Shown piece by piece: positions 1-7,530 of a DNA stretch of 8,833 nucleotides (position 1 is the stretch's first letter; the number at the start of each line of letters is the position of its first letter). The stretch is from SIG710 sp045595425 (GTDB lineage: Bacteria; Bacillota; Clostridia; Oscillospirales; CAG-272). The position numbers and the translations under genes were made by a program. The stretch covers positions 1 to 8,833 of the forward strand of contig JAZOAL010000042.1 of the NCBI GenBank assembly GCA_045595425.1. The letters are read 5' to 3'. Below the pieces are notes generated by a model that worked only from the letters and a program-made list of their open reading frames with translations, had not been told where the DNA came from and did not search any database.

Positions 1-685
1 TGGCTACGATCCGACTTGGGATACGGAACACAGACTTTTCGCCTGTTTTCCCCTCCTTCTTTTCATAGAACACTATTTCCTTGCCGCCCTCAGAAAGTCT
101 CGGCTCTACTCCCTTTACCTTTAGCTCATAATAAAAAGAATATTTATCTCGAAGGTGATTTACATAAATATTTTCCTTAAGACGATCACTTCGTGTTTCA
201 TATTCAAAGCTGATACCGTCATCAACTGATTCATATTGTACTATTGCGTGCTCACCGATATGCAAACCGGATTTCTCATTCTTTTTGTTATTTGGAGGTA
301 AAATACTTTTCTTATAACCAATACAAGGAACAGGAAATACCTTTCCGAGATTACTCTCTTCTTGCTCGAAACCACCTTCATTCATACCCATGTATTTCCA
401 TTCAATGCGATGGTCATCGTTTCCGAGCCTTACCGTGCGATCATTTCCTTTTCCATTCGGCAGACTAACTCGGCAATCGCCGAATTTAGCAACATATCCG
501 CCCGAAGTGTTTTTCATATTTCCTTCGATTTCTTCATATTTCCCTGTTTCTCTGTTCAAATAATGAATAGGCTCTTTGCTGATTATCATCATCTTCTGCC
601 CATTCTTCTTGCGGTATACCTTTCCGTTTATTTGTCGTTCATTTTCAAGTTCAAACATTATATCGTTTTTACTATTATTTTTCAT
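1..685 (-). CDS. N-terminal part of a large RHS/DNRLRE-type wall-associated-like protein (partial, runs off left edge)
   Basis: The minus-strand frame is open from an ATG at 685 to the left edge, giving 228 visible residues and no stop. A GAGGT Shine-Dalgarno (691-695) lies 5 nt before the ATG. The visible part is hydrophilic and mostly beta-like. Residues about 21-54 (NGKVYRK, then EPIHYLNRETGKYEEI) and 64-99 (YVAKFGDCRVSLPN, later HRIEWKYMG) follow the pattern 'new element / EPINYLD..GKW.EID / N.F.V.FP / ISW...G'. Residues about 148-228 (VQYESVDDGISFEYE, LKENIYVN, YSFYYELKVKGVEPRLSEGG, VFRIPSRIVA) match the following 'Y.DI....L.Y....KENI.L......F.L...GL...L..G' block. I know this arrangement from the N-termini of large Firmicute RHS/YD-repeat or DNRLRE-domain wall proteins. 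Those normally carry a signal peptide, but this one starts MKNNSKND with no hydrophobic segment. The position just after a capsid operon suggests a virion-associated or effector protein, which is inference. The C-terminal domains that would decide lie outside the window. Confidence 0.72.
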   Translation of the reverse strand, partial: MKNNSKNDIMFELENERQINGKVYRKKNGQKMMIISKEPIHYLNRETGKYEEIEGNMKNTSGGYVAKFGDCRVSLPNGKGNDRTVRLGNDDHRIEWKYMGMNEGGFEQEESNLGKVFPVPCIGYKKSILPPNNKKNEKSGLHIGEHAIVQYESVDDGISFEYETRSDRLKENIYVNHLRDKYSFYYELKVKGVEPRLSEGGKEIVFYEKKEGKTGEKSVFRIPSRIVA

Positions 686-704
686 TTTATACCTCATATT
701 ATTT

Positions 705-730
705 AAAAAAAGGGAGGGATAGCCCCTCCC
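705..730 (-). terminator. Rho-independent terminator after the capsid operon
   Basis: Read on the minus strand, GGGAGGG (730-724), loop GCTAT (723-719) and CCCTCCC (718-712) form a perfect 7-bp G/C-rich stem. Seven T residues follow directly (711-705). It lies 7 nt after the connector stop codon and ends 19 nt before the ATG of the next gene, so it separates the capsid operon from the RHS-like gene. Confidence 0.93.
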
Positions 731-737
731 ATGTCTA

Positions 738-1124
738 TCAGTGATATATATTTTTTATCTTCCCCTTTTCGCATGAGAGCGATGAGCCGATATCCGTCAT
801 TCGCGCGGTATATTTTTCGAAAAGCTTATCCGAAAATTCCGGATTTTCATCGATTATAAACATCGCGGCGGTATAATAGACAGCGGCGGAAGCGAACCTA
901 TCAGAGAGTGGAAATTCGTCTTCGGGATCGGCGGCAATATAAGCGTGCTCCGGGAGGAGCGGGAGCCCTCTCGAAAGTCTGTATTTCCGATCAAGCTCCT
1001 CCGTCTCATTGCAAAACAGGGCAAGAATATAGGGAAAACGCTCCTCATAATCGCTCGTTGCCGCCATTTCATCGGTCTCGGCAAGCAGGTGCAGTGCCGA
1101 GTTATAGATTTCCTTATTCGTCAA
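738..1124 (-). CDS. Small head-completion / head-tail connector-like phage protein
   Basis: This 128-residue acidic, mostly helical protein lies directly after the major capsid gene, where tailed phages usually encode head-completion (connector/adaptor) proteins of the HK97 gp6 / P22 gp4 kind. Visible pattern: an N-terminal helix MTNKEIYNSALHLL, a central DYEERFPYILALFCNE segment (about 26-40) and FPLSDRFASAAVYYTAAMFI (71-90), followed by a SDKLFEKY helix. Functionally it would bind below the portal after DNA filling. I recognise it as a type seen in clostridial prophages but cannot name a family with certainty. The start is TTG (1124): an in-frame stop lies just upstream, and a very strong GAGGTGATC Shine-Dalgarno (1127-1135) precedes it. 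The gap to the capsid gene stop is 12 nt, so it is co-transcribed. It is the last gene before the terminator. Confidence 0.7.
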   Translation of the reverse strand: MTNKEIYNSALHLLAETDEMAATSDYEERFPYILALFCNETEELDRKYRLSRGLPLLPEHAYIAADPEDEFPLSDRFASAAVYYTAAMFIIDENPEFSDKLFEKYTARMTDIGSSLSCEKGKIKNIYH

Positions 1125-1136
1125 GCGATCACCTCA

Positions 1137-1961
1137 TTATGCAAGGGTGAACTGCATCACAAAATACTCCTCGGGGAATACTATCTTCGCGCCATAGAGG
1201 TGCAGACCCTTGACAGCGTCCGCGAAACGCTTTTCGGGACGGTATGCTTCGATCTCGCTGAGCTGCTCGGCAAATGCAACGCTTCTCTTGCTTCTCGCAA
1301 CGCACTTATGAACATTGCCGTCTCTCACGATATTGTTTGAAACATAGATCTTTGTACCGCAAACACTGCCGATACAGCCTGTCTCCAGTGCCTCGCGGTT
1401 ATTTGTTGCAATATTGATCTTCGCCTTCAGAATAAGCTCACCGATCTCGGGAGACACCTCGAAAACAAGATCGTCTGCATCATAAACATTGCTACGGTAA
1501 AGCTTGGTTCTGACGCCGAGAATAGAATCAATAACATTTTCCGCGCTCGCCGTGCCGAGATCGATAACATTCGCCTCATCACATTCACCGACAAGACCGA
1601 AAACATAGTTATCCGCAGTGTTTGCAAGAGCGGACGCCGCCTTTTTCATTGCCTCCTGCATCAGACGCGGTATCGCCTGTGCTCTGTCAACATCATCGAT
1701 CTGGAAATTGAATGCCTTTGCCTGATCGATCACGAGAGTACGGGCAGAATCCGAAAGAGTCTCGGGCGCGGTCATGTCGGTGTTTCTGGTATAATCGAAT
1801 ACCGAAATATCGCCCACTCCGCTGATCTTAACCGTGTTACCCTTGCTCTTTATGTCCCCTTCATAATCTCTGTTGCAGTTTCTCACTGCTATGTATTTCT
1901 TGTCAAGCTCGCTTGCAAGCGTCTCGCTCCATATTGTAGGTATAAAATTTGTAAGTGCCAT
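1137..1961 (-). CDS. Major capsid protein (HK97-fold, P22-coat/N4-gp56-like)
   Basis: The 274-residue protein forms the shell of the procapsid. The family is recognised from the N-terminal MALTNFIPTIWSETL (capsid N-arm), a GNTVKISGVGDISVFDYTRN segment (41-60), and AKAFNFQIDDVDRAQA (81-96), the hallmark 'F.F.iDDvD.aQA' stretch of P22-coat-like and related capsid proteins. A long helix follows (LMQEAMKKAASALANTADNYVF). The C-terminal part has a typical P-domain pattern (VSPEIGELILKA, then GTKIYVSNNIV and FAEQLSEIEAYRPEKRFADAVKGLHLYGAKI). No separate protease gene or long cleavable N-terminal delta domain is seen, which fits assembly on the separate scaffold encoded just upstream. The ATG at 1961 has an AAAGGA Shine-Dalgarno (1973-1978) 11 nt away. 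Length and gene position both fit a capsid gene. Confidence 0.88.
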   Translation of the reverse strand: MALTNFIPTIWSETLASELDKKYIAVRNCNRDYEGDIKSKGNTVKISGVGDISVFDYTRNTDMTAPETLSDSARTLVIDQAKAFNFQIDDVDRAQAIPRLMQEAMKKAASALANTADNYVFGLVGECDEANVIDLGTASAENVIDSILGVRTKLYRSNVYDADDLVFEVSPEIGELILKAKINIATNNREALETGCIGSVCGTKIYVSNNIVRDGNVHKCVARSKRSVAFAEQLSEIEAYRPEKRFADAVKGLHLYGAKIVFPEEYFVMQFTLA

Positions 1962-1982
1962 AATTCTTTAATTCCTTTCTTT

Positions 1983-2456
1983 TCAGTTCCATCTTTTCAT
2001 GGAGTTAATTATATGTGAATAGTTTTTCTTAACCTCCGAGGCAGACATTTTCCTCACCTCATCAGCCGTATAATAATAGTCTGGAGTGCCCGAAACAGAA
2101 CCGCTTGAGCCTTCTCTCGCGGCATTGTTTGCCTCAGCGGCTTTCTTCTCGCCGAGCGCACGTTTTCTCTCATGTCTGGCATAAGCCGCCGAAAGCGGAA
2201 GCCCACTCTTAACCTCTGCCCAGATGCTTTCAGGGATCTCGGCAAGAGCAACATCAGGGAACATTTCCGAAAATTCGGATATTTCACTCTCAAGTCTTCC
2301 GCTCATCGACCTTCTCTCCTCAAGCTCTCTTGTCAGCTCTTCATTTTTTCGGCGGAGCTCTTCGAGCTCACCTTCGGGGCTCTCATTATCCTTTTCTTCC
2401 GCCTTTTCATCTGCCTGAAGCTCTTCTTCAGGCTTCATTTTGTTTTCTTCCATCAT
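1983..2456 (-). CDS. Capsid scaffolding protein
   Basis: The protein has 157 residues, or 156 if the second ATG (2453) is used. That ATG is 7 nt from the GGAGG (2461-2465) and is the better start; the first ATG (2456) is only 4 nt away. The N-terminus is highly charged (EEELQADEKAEEKD), followed by a heptad-like coiled coil at about 29-62 (LEELRRKNEELTRELEE). A linker leads to a short conserved-looking C-terminal helix, YYYTADEVRKMSASEVKKNY and then HIINSMKRW. A coiled coil plus a small C-terminal capsid-binding helix, located between portal and capsid genes, is the standard design of phage scaffolds such as P22 gp8 and phi29 gp7. It would guide assembly of the shell and then leave. The start overlaps the portal stop (TAATG), so translation is probably coupled. 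The function rests on composition and position rather than a catalytic motif. Confidence 0.82.
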   Translation of the reverse strand: MMEENKMKPEEELQADEKAEEKDNESPEGELEELRRKNEELTRELEERRSMSGRLESEISEFSEMFPDVALAEIPESIWAEVKSGLPLSAAYARHERKRALGEKKAAEANNAAREGSSGSVSGTPDYYYTADEVRKMSASEVKKNYSHIINSMKRWN

Positions 2457-4015
2457 TATTCCTCCTGTGATATGATTTCCGCAAGCTTTCTTTTGGCGAT
2501 AAGCTCATCGCGATCTATGATGATTCCTTGGGGCAAACGTTCAAGATATTCGGTGAAGCTTATATAACCGCCGTCAAGCAACCTGTCAAGTATGGACTGA
2601 TTATAAGCCACAGAGAAGCGCTCGGGATCGGATATCTCAACATGGGCTTCCATCAAAGTTCCGCGCAGAATCGAAAAATCCGCGCTCCCCGCAATGATTT
2701 CTCCGTTTTCAAGATAAGGCACCAGTCTTTCGGGAGGATAGTAAGCACACATCATATCCGCCCAGATATTAGCAATATCCTCGGCAAATGTGCTGACATT
2801 ATCCTTTATCTGAAGAAGCGGAACCTTTGATGCCTCCTGTATGGCAAGAATCGCGCTGGTGTTAGTGGGATTCAGATTTCCCAGTGCCGCCTCAGTAGCT
2901 CCCATAATCTCCTTAGTTGTCGAGATAGAATTTGAGAGAAGCTCCATATATCCTTCCTCCAGCTTGCCCGGTTCTATGATGCTCACCGCATCGGAAACAT
3001 TGGTCGCGCCCACAGCGGCGATCGCTTCACCAACCTCATTTGTCCACTCCGGGATCCTTGTTTTATCATAGACCACCTTTGAAAAAGCCGTATCTGTCAT
3101 ATGCTTCATTACCATCGCATAGCCGCGATTGATAAATTTTTGATTTGGTATAAGCCCCGTTATGGGTGATGTGCCGTGAAAGCTGTTTTTTGTGGGATAC
3201 CAATTAAAATATGCCACGGGATAAAGACGGCAGTCTGTTTTAACACGTCTTATAACGCAGTTTTTGAGTGACTTTTCAAAACACACCTTGCCATTCTCAC
3301 GCCAAAACTTGATAAGGTAGGTAGCTTTGCGCTCATCCTCATCTCCCTCCAGCTCCCACATTGACATATCTCCTGCACCCAAGCTTGTATCTTCATCGGA
3401 AACGATAAGTCTGTCCGCATCAGCTCGGCTCATGCCATTTTTTACAGCCTCGTATCTAAGGCTGAGAACGCTCTGCCTTCCCGCAAGAATTATATATTCC
3501 TGACTCTGAATATCCGCCTTATTTACATCAGCAACAAACAAATTGACATTGTCAACATTTTCGGTTACAATATCTCCCTTATATGGCTGAGCACTATGTG
3601 CATCGGGATCAAAATAGCTGTAAACCACGCCATCACCCGAAATTGCCGCATCATAAAGTGCGCGGTGCATGACCTTGTCCATTTTAGAACGCTCCCAGCG
3701 GAAAGCCGCATTTTGCGAAAGCAATTTTATTGCCATTCTCATGGAATCTGCCTTTCCTTCATCCGCTGTATACGGCAGGTCCTCATCGGTATAGCTTATT
3801 GCAACCTTCTTTGAAAACACGGTGCAGACCATATAATCCACTATGCGGCGCAGTATATTGAAAACGGGTCTTGGCAGATCGCCCTCACTTCCCTTCCACT
3901 GATCTCCGCGGAGAAAGCGTTCGTTCAGCCGCACATTTTCATAAAGTCCGATTCTGCGTTTATAATCGCAGCCCGCCTCATACTGCCGCCATGCTTTGGT
4001 TGTTTTACTGTTCAT
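2456..4015 (-). CDS. Portal protein (P22-like/podovirus-type)
   Basis: The 519-residue protein forms the twelve-subunit ring at one capsid vertex through which the terminase pumps DNA. Family pattern: N-terminal helix with YENVRLNERFLRGDQW (25-40) leading to LPRPVFNILRRIVDYMV (47-63), the 'P..N.l...v......' entry typical of portals. A mid-section follows (FNWYPTKNSFHGTSPITGLI, then INRGYAMVMKHMTDTAF), which corresponds to the wing/stem region. The C-terminal region has LNPTNTSAILAIQEASKVPL and then FAEDIANIWADMM, usual in P22-type portals of Firmicute phages. It is shorter than the P22 portal because it lacks an obvious long C-terminal barrel. The ATG (4015) is preceded by AGGAG (4022-4026), 6 nt away, and only 13 nt separate it from the propeller gene. 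Its end overlaps the scaffold start. Confidence 0.88.
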   Translation of the reverse strand: MNSKTTKAWRQYEAGCDYKRRIGLYENVRLNERFLRGDQWKGSEGDLPRPVFNILRRIVDYMVCTVFSKKVAISYTDEDLPYTADEGKADSMRMAIKLLSQNAAFRWERSKMDKVMHRALYDAAISGDGVVYSYFDPDAHSAQPYKGDIVTENVDNVNLFVADVNKADIQSQEYIILAGRQSVLSLRYEAVKNGMSRADADRLIVSDEDTSLGAGDMSMWELEGDEDERKATYLIKFWRENGKVCFEKSLKNCVIRRVKTDCRLYPVAYFNWYPTKNSFHGTSPITGLIPNQKFINRGYAMVMKHMTDTAFSKVVYDKTRIPEWTNEVGEAIAAVGATNVSDAVSIIEPGKLEEGYMELLSNSISTTKEIMGATEAALGNLNPTNTSAILAIQEASKVPLLQIKDNVSTFAEDIANIWADMMCAYYPPERLVPYLENGEIIAGSADFSILRGTLMEAHVEISDPERFSVAYNQSILDRLLDGGYISFTEYLERLPQGIIIDRDELIAKRKLAEIISQEE

Positions 4016-4028
4016 TTTTTACTCCTTT

Positions 4029-5795
4029 TTATTTATGTGCCGAAAGAGTAAGAGCCCTTACCCCTGTCCTGCCGACTTCCCGTGAACGAATGATATAATT
4101 CATTTCGCCAAATCTCCCAATGCCGGAATGAGCGTCAAGATAGGTTGGGTATTTGCCTTTATCTCCGTCCTTTTCGCACACCTCGATAGTTTTTTCGCCG
4201 CCCATGTCTCCGAGCAGAGTTATACTGAAAGGAGAGCCGTCACAATCCGCTTTAACAAGAACCCGTTTGAGATGCTTTGTTCGCTCACTGTATCCGAAAT
4301 CGGTCAGATTGGATTCATAATACGCTTCTATATTGCTCTTGACTTTTCCGCCGATCCCTGTATCAACGGTGTTCTGATCAGAAAAAGCAAATATGTATCT
4401 TCCCCAGATCATTCCCACATTTCCTTTATAGGTAAAGAAGGAATCAACGGGGATTCCGTCAAAGCGATACCACTTTCCGCCCGGGATAGAATATACCCAA
4501 ACATCCTGATCTTCGCTGTCAGGATCGGCAAACCATACCTCGCCTCTCTCTCGCAGAAAATAAGTGACCGCATGGTCAAAGAAAGAATCATCAAGCATAT
4601 CTCCTATCTCTCCCGAGATGCAGACCGCATTGCACTCATTTCTCTCGTCATCATCCGATGTCCAGCGGTATATTCCTCCCACAGAAACGCTGTAAGGACT
4701 GTTTCCGCCAAGAACCGCTCCGTTCTCGGAAAGACAACCGACGCTTGAATTTATCGGCAGGATGCAGGGATTATCCTGTGACACAGTAAAATCCGCCATC
4801 CAAGTCTCCTTTTCGGTGAATACCAGCAAACGGTCATAGTGACGGCAAAGTGCTGTAATAGGATATCTTCCATCGGTAACAGAAACAGTATCCGTTATGG
4901 GAAAATAGACATCAGTTGAGTTTATATCCGCCTTCAGAGACTCAATAAGAGACTCATGGGAAACCCTTCGTGATACATATAAAAGTGATTTTTCCTCGCC
5001 GCCGTAAAGAAGTATCTTGCCATCGTCAGCTCCGCCGTAGACTGTTCCTCTGCGAGTTCCGATCAGCCCATTTCTTCTCTGCTCACTTTCATCAAGGCGA
5101 AAAACAATATCAAGCTCCGTTCCCTCCGAAAGTGCGCCTCCCAAGTTGAAGGTCATACCGTCTTCACCAAGCTCAATATTATCATAAGCCGTTCCGTTTT
5201 TTTGGCAGGAAATTATTTCACTGCATTTAACGCCTATATGATATCTTGTTTTATAGCTGTCTGATTTATAATGTACCCTTATCCTATCTGAAAGGAAATT
5301 TATCGGTTCAAATATTTCGCCGTCATAATCACCGTTTAGATTTTTACCGTAAAGGGGCACATAACCCGTAACTGTTTGAAAACCATCTCCGTCATAGCAG
5401 TAAAATTCAGTACCGTCAACAAGACATAACTTTCCGCGATAAAAGAAGAATTCCGCACTCCCTTCACTTGAAAGAACAGTGCCAAGAAGGAGCAAAGAGC
5501 CATTATCAAGGTCGGCACTGTAAACCGCACTGCCTATAAGGACAAATGTCATCTCTTCACCGTCAAGATAACCGCTCCAAAAAGCTCTCGGATCTTCGGG
5601 AAGAGTCATTATGTGAGAAAAACCGTCGCGTTTTTCAAGAGTTCCGTCCGGCAGGATTCGGAAATTGCAAATGTCGAAGGCATTAAAACTTCCTCTTTCC
5701 CGCTCGGCACTGTTTTTCGAGCCTCCGTGGCAGATCCCGCCAAATTCCGTTATCTTCTCTGTCGCCAGGGCTTTTTTTAAATTTGCTTTTGCCAT
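4029..5795 (-). CDS. Beta-propeller-like tail nozzle / DNA-stabilisation protein
   Basis: The 588-residue protein is rich in beta strands. The N-terminus has a motif common to podovirus nozzle, stopper and 'stabilisation' proteins: EFGGICHGG, then FDICNFRILPDGTLEKRDGF (40-59), in which a glycine-rich start is followed by 'N......G.L.KR.G'. Repeated blade-like strands follow, e.g. FVLIGSAVYSADLDNGSLLL (84-103), AEFFFYRGKLCLVDGTEFY (114-132), LCRHYDRLLVFTEKETWMADF (316-336), GGIYRWTSDD (373-382) and VWVYSIPGGKWYRFDGI (432-448). Residues 487-588 look like a separate C-terminal beta domain (SNIEAYYESNLTDFG, then LKRVLVKADCDGSPF). P22 gp10 and T7 gp12 are known six-bladed propeller-type proteins that plug or extend the portal, and this assignment is by pattern to that group. 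Its place between terL and portal is unusual, since in P22 the equivalent follows the capsid gene. A hairpin overlaps its ribosome binding site. Alternatives include a minor tail or adhesion protein. Confidence 0.6.
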   Translation of the reverse strand: MAKANLKKALATEKITEFGGICHGGSKNSAERERGSFNAFDICNFRILPDGTLEKRDGFSHIMTLPEDPRAFWSGYLDGEEMTFVLIGSAVYSADLDNGSLLLLGTVLSSEGSAEFFFYRGKLCLVDGTEFYCYDGDGFQTVTGYVPLYGKNLNGDYDGEIFEPINFLSDRIRVHYKSDSYKTRYHIGVKCSEIISCQKNGTAYDNIELGEDGMTFNLGGALSEGTELDIVFRLDESEQRRNGLIGTRRGTVYGGADDGKILLYGGEEKSLLYVSRRVSHESLIESLKADINSTDVYFPITDTVSVTDGRYPITALCRHYDRLLVFTEKETWMADFTVSQDNPCILPINSSVGCLSENGAVLGGNSPYSVSVGGIYRWTSDDDERNECNAVCISGEIGDMLDDSFFDHAVTYFLRERGEVWFADPDSEDQDVWVYSIPGGKWYRFDGIPVDSFFTYKGNVGMIWGRYIFAFSDQNTVDTGIGGKVKSNIEAYYESNLTDFGYSERTKHLKRVLVKADCDGSPFSITLLGDMGGEKTIEVCEKDGDKGKYPTYLDAHSGIGRFGEMNYIIRSREVGRTGVRALTLSAHK

Positions 5796-5803
5796 GTTTT
5801 TAT

Positions 5804-5821
5804 GCCTTCGATATGGAAGGC
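5804..5821 (-). promoter_or_regulatory. Inverted repeat containing the ribosome binding site of the propeller gene
   Basis: On the minus strand, GCCTTC (5821-5816), loop CATATC and GAAGGC (5809-5804) form a perfect 6-bp stem. The 3' arm is the only good Shine-Dalgarno (GAAGG, 5809-5805) for the ATG at 5795, 9 nt away. In RNA it could hide the ribosome binding site and lower translation of this gene relative to its neighbours. No U tract follows, so it is not a terminator. A second short stem, GCCC...GGGC, lies just upstream in the same 75-nt gap. Confidence 0.45.
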
Positions 5822-5870
5822 CGCCTTTCTGCCCAAAATCACGGGCGTTTTTTGCACAAACGAAACAGTT

Positions 5871-7178
5871 TTATTTAAGATAATCTGAAAAACCGCCGCA
5901 TTTTTTCCCGAAAATAAATTCATTACCAATCCCGCAGTCGGGCAAACGGCTCATCACCGCATATCTGAGAGCCTCGGGAGCATGAGTTATATCGTGCGGC
6001 TCGCCCGAAGCATCATCTGGCACTTTTTTGTCACAAAGCAGTGCGGGAAGACTTCTGATAAGCTCGGTACATCGTGAGGATATCTTAATATATCCACTCT
6101 CTCTTGCGCCAAGCATATTCCGAAGAACTCTCCATCCCGGAACCCGCCTGTTATCGGCTCTTATCATCATCGGCATACCTCTCACGGCGCTCATGATCTC
6201 CGTTCCGCTTTTACCGCTGTCCTGCCTGCGATTCCAGAGATCGGGGGATGCAACGGCATATTCCGCGCATTTCTCTGATGCAAGTAGGGCAACAGCTTCG
6301 GCAGCCTCTGATAAAGTAAGTCCTGAGCGGCAAAATTCATTTTCAACGAAGAGATTTCCCTCTCCGTCATATCCGATAAGAAGAGCCGCCAGCATGTCAA
6401 ATCCATAATCGAATGCCACAAAATGTCCCTGGGCTTTGCTTTCGAGGCATACATGAAAGGAAGGATCAAATTCGGGAAAGAACTGCCCCTCAAAGACATC
6501 CCATCTTCCATAAAGCCAAGCCTCCCTAAGCTTTTCGGGCAGAGCTTCAAGCTGTCTTACATAGTCCGGATCTGCCGCCATCAGCGTCGGGTTATCATAG
6601 ACCAGCGACTGAACAAAAAGATAATCCTCCGCATTTTCGCCCTGCCGGTATGCTCTGTCGATAAAGAGCCTTTTAACCCAAGCATGACCCACTCCGCCGG
6701 GATTGCATGTAAGATACATTCGTCGCGGACAGTTACCGACACCGCGCAGACAGGCTGAAAAAATACTATACTGATATTCGCTCAGCTGCGTTGCCTCGTC
6801 TATGGCGATGATATCGTATTCCTGACCCTGATATCGAAGAGTATCTCTGTCGCAGGAGCAATATCCCAGCATTATCGTGGAACCGCCGGGGAGAAAGATA
6901 CATTTCTCGCTTTCGCTGTAGGATACAAGAGCTCCGTATTCTGATAAGAATGGACGCACATGATTTGAAATAAGCTCAGAATAGGATCTTCTGACAATAA
7001 GACATTTGATGCCCGGGTATCTGAGGCAGAGCCCGATCAGCTTTCGGCGCAGAGCCCATGACTTTCCACCGCCTCGCGCACCGCCATATGCGGTATATTT
7101 GGCACGGGAATCAAAAAACTCCTGCTGCTTTTCACTGGGTACACCGAGAATTTCAACAGCGTCCAATTTATTCACCAT
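5871..7178 (-). CDS. terL: Terminase large subunit (ATPase and nuclease)
   Basis: The 435-residue motor protein packages viral DNA into the procapsid through the portal and cuts it to length. ATPase domain: Walker A GGARGGGKS (32-40), an RRSYSEL segment (63-69), Walker B IIAIDEA (123-129, with D127 and E128 the likely Mg-binding and catalytic acids), and coupling motif TCNP (157-160). Nuclease domain, RNase H-like: FDYGFD (256-261, D257), a second acidic site at SPDLW (311-315, D313) and a third at HDITHAPEALRY (395-406, D396), the usual end of phage terminases. All key residues are present and the length is normal, so it should be active. Start choice is uncertain: ATG at 7178 is directly against GAAGG, GTG at 7175 is 3 nt from it, and TTG at 7166 is further downstream. 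The gene overlaps terS by 11 nt, which suggests coupled translation. Confidence 0.96.
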   Translation of the reverse strand: MVNKLDAVEILGVPSEKQQEFFDSRAKYTAYGGARGGGKSWALRRKLIGLCLRYPGIKCLIVRRSYSELISNHVRPFLSEYGALVSYSESEKCIFLPGGSTIMLGYCSCDRDTLRYQGQEYDIIAIDEATQLSEYQYSIFSACLRGVGNCPRRMYLTCNPGGVGHAWVKRLFIDRAYRQGENAEDYLFVQSLVYDNPTLMAADPDYVRQLEALPEKLREAWLYGRWDVFEGQFFPEFDPSFHVCLESKAQGHFVAFDYGFDMLAALLIGYDGEGNLFVENEFCRSGLTLSEAAEAVALLASEKCAEYAVASPDLWNRRQDSGKSGTEIMSAVRGMPMMIRADNRRVPGWRVLRNMLGARESGYIKISSRCTELIRSLPALLCDKKVPDDASGEPHDITHAPEALRYAVMSRLPDCGIGNEFIFGKKCGGFSDYLK

Positions 7179-7530
7179 CCTTCATAATGTCATGCTTGAA
7201 AACAACCGTAGGAGCAAGCTCCTTTTTCTCGCCCTTCTTTTCCTCGCCATAGCCCAAACGTCTTTTCATATAGGGAGTTATGATCGCCGCTGCAATATCG
7301 GAATTCAGAGCCTCATCCTCAAGATATGTGCAAAGCCTGTCGATCTCCCGGGGAAATTCTTCGGCAAGCGTTTCAAGCTCACCGATGCCCACACCGCAAT
7401 ATCTGCAAAAGCCCGCAACATTAGGAAATACATTTTTTTCAGCGCAATCATCGATGTACTTTTTGATGATTCTGTCAAACTTTCCTTTTCTGCATTTCTC
7501 CAAAAGGTCTATCTTTTCGCTATCCTCCAT
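7168..7530 (-). CDS. terS: Terminase small subunit (DNA recognition)
   Basis: The 120-residue, mostly helical protein is placed by position (immediately upstream of and overlapping terL) and by pattern. An N-terminal helix (EKCRKGKFDRIIKKYIDDC) leads to FPNVAGFCRYCGVGIGELETL (35-55), a helix-turn-helix-like DNA-binding segment of the kind in small terminases of Firmicute phages. YLEDEALNS and then AAIITPYMKRRLGYGE (81-96) is the characteristic oligomerisation end. A charged tail follows (EKKGEKKELA). It would bind the packaging start site on the viral DNA and load TerL. The ATG (7530) has a GGTGAT Shine-Dalgarno (7543-7538) 7 nt away. A four-codon mini-frame (ATG 7545 to TGA 7531) with its own strong AAGGA sites ends exactly at the terS ATG. 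No convincing promoter is visible upstream. Confidence 0.85.
   Translation of the reverse strand: MEDSEKIDLLEKCRKGKFDRIIKKYIDDCAEKNVFPNVAGFCRYCGVGIGELETLAEEFPREIDRLCTYLEDEALNSDIAAAIITPYMKRRLGYGEEKKGEKKELAPTVVFKHDIMKDGE

Noticed and set aside
244..706. Plus-strand open frames of 74 and 114 codons at the left end
   Set aside because: They lie opposite the minus-strand RHS-like frame, which is open over the whole 685 nt, has a ribosome binding site and shows a recognisable pattern. The plus frames have odd composition and no good start signals.
4128..4748. Plus-strand 206-codon open frame inside the propeller gene
   Set aside because: It is a shadow of the much longer minus-strand frame, with no Shine-Dalgarno or recognisable domain. 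The minus frame has family motifs and operon spacing.
6191..6550. Minus-strand 119-codon frame inside terL
   Set aside because: It is an alternative frame within the terminase nuclease region, where the terL frame carries all the catalytic motifs.
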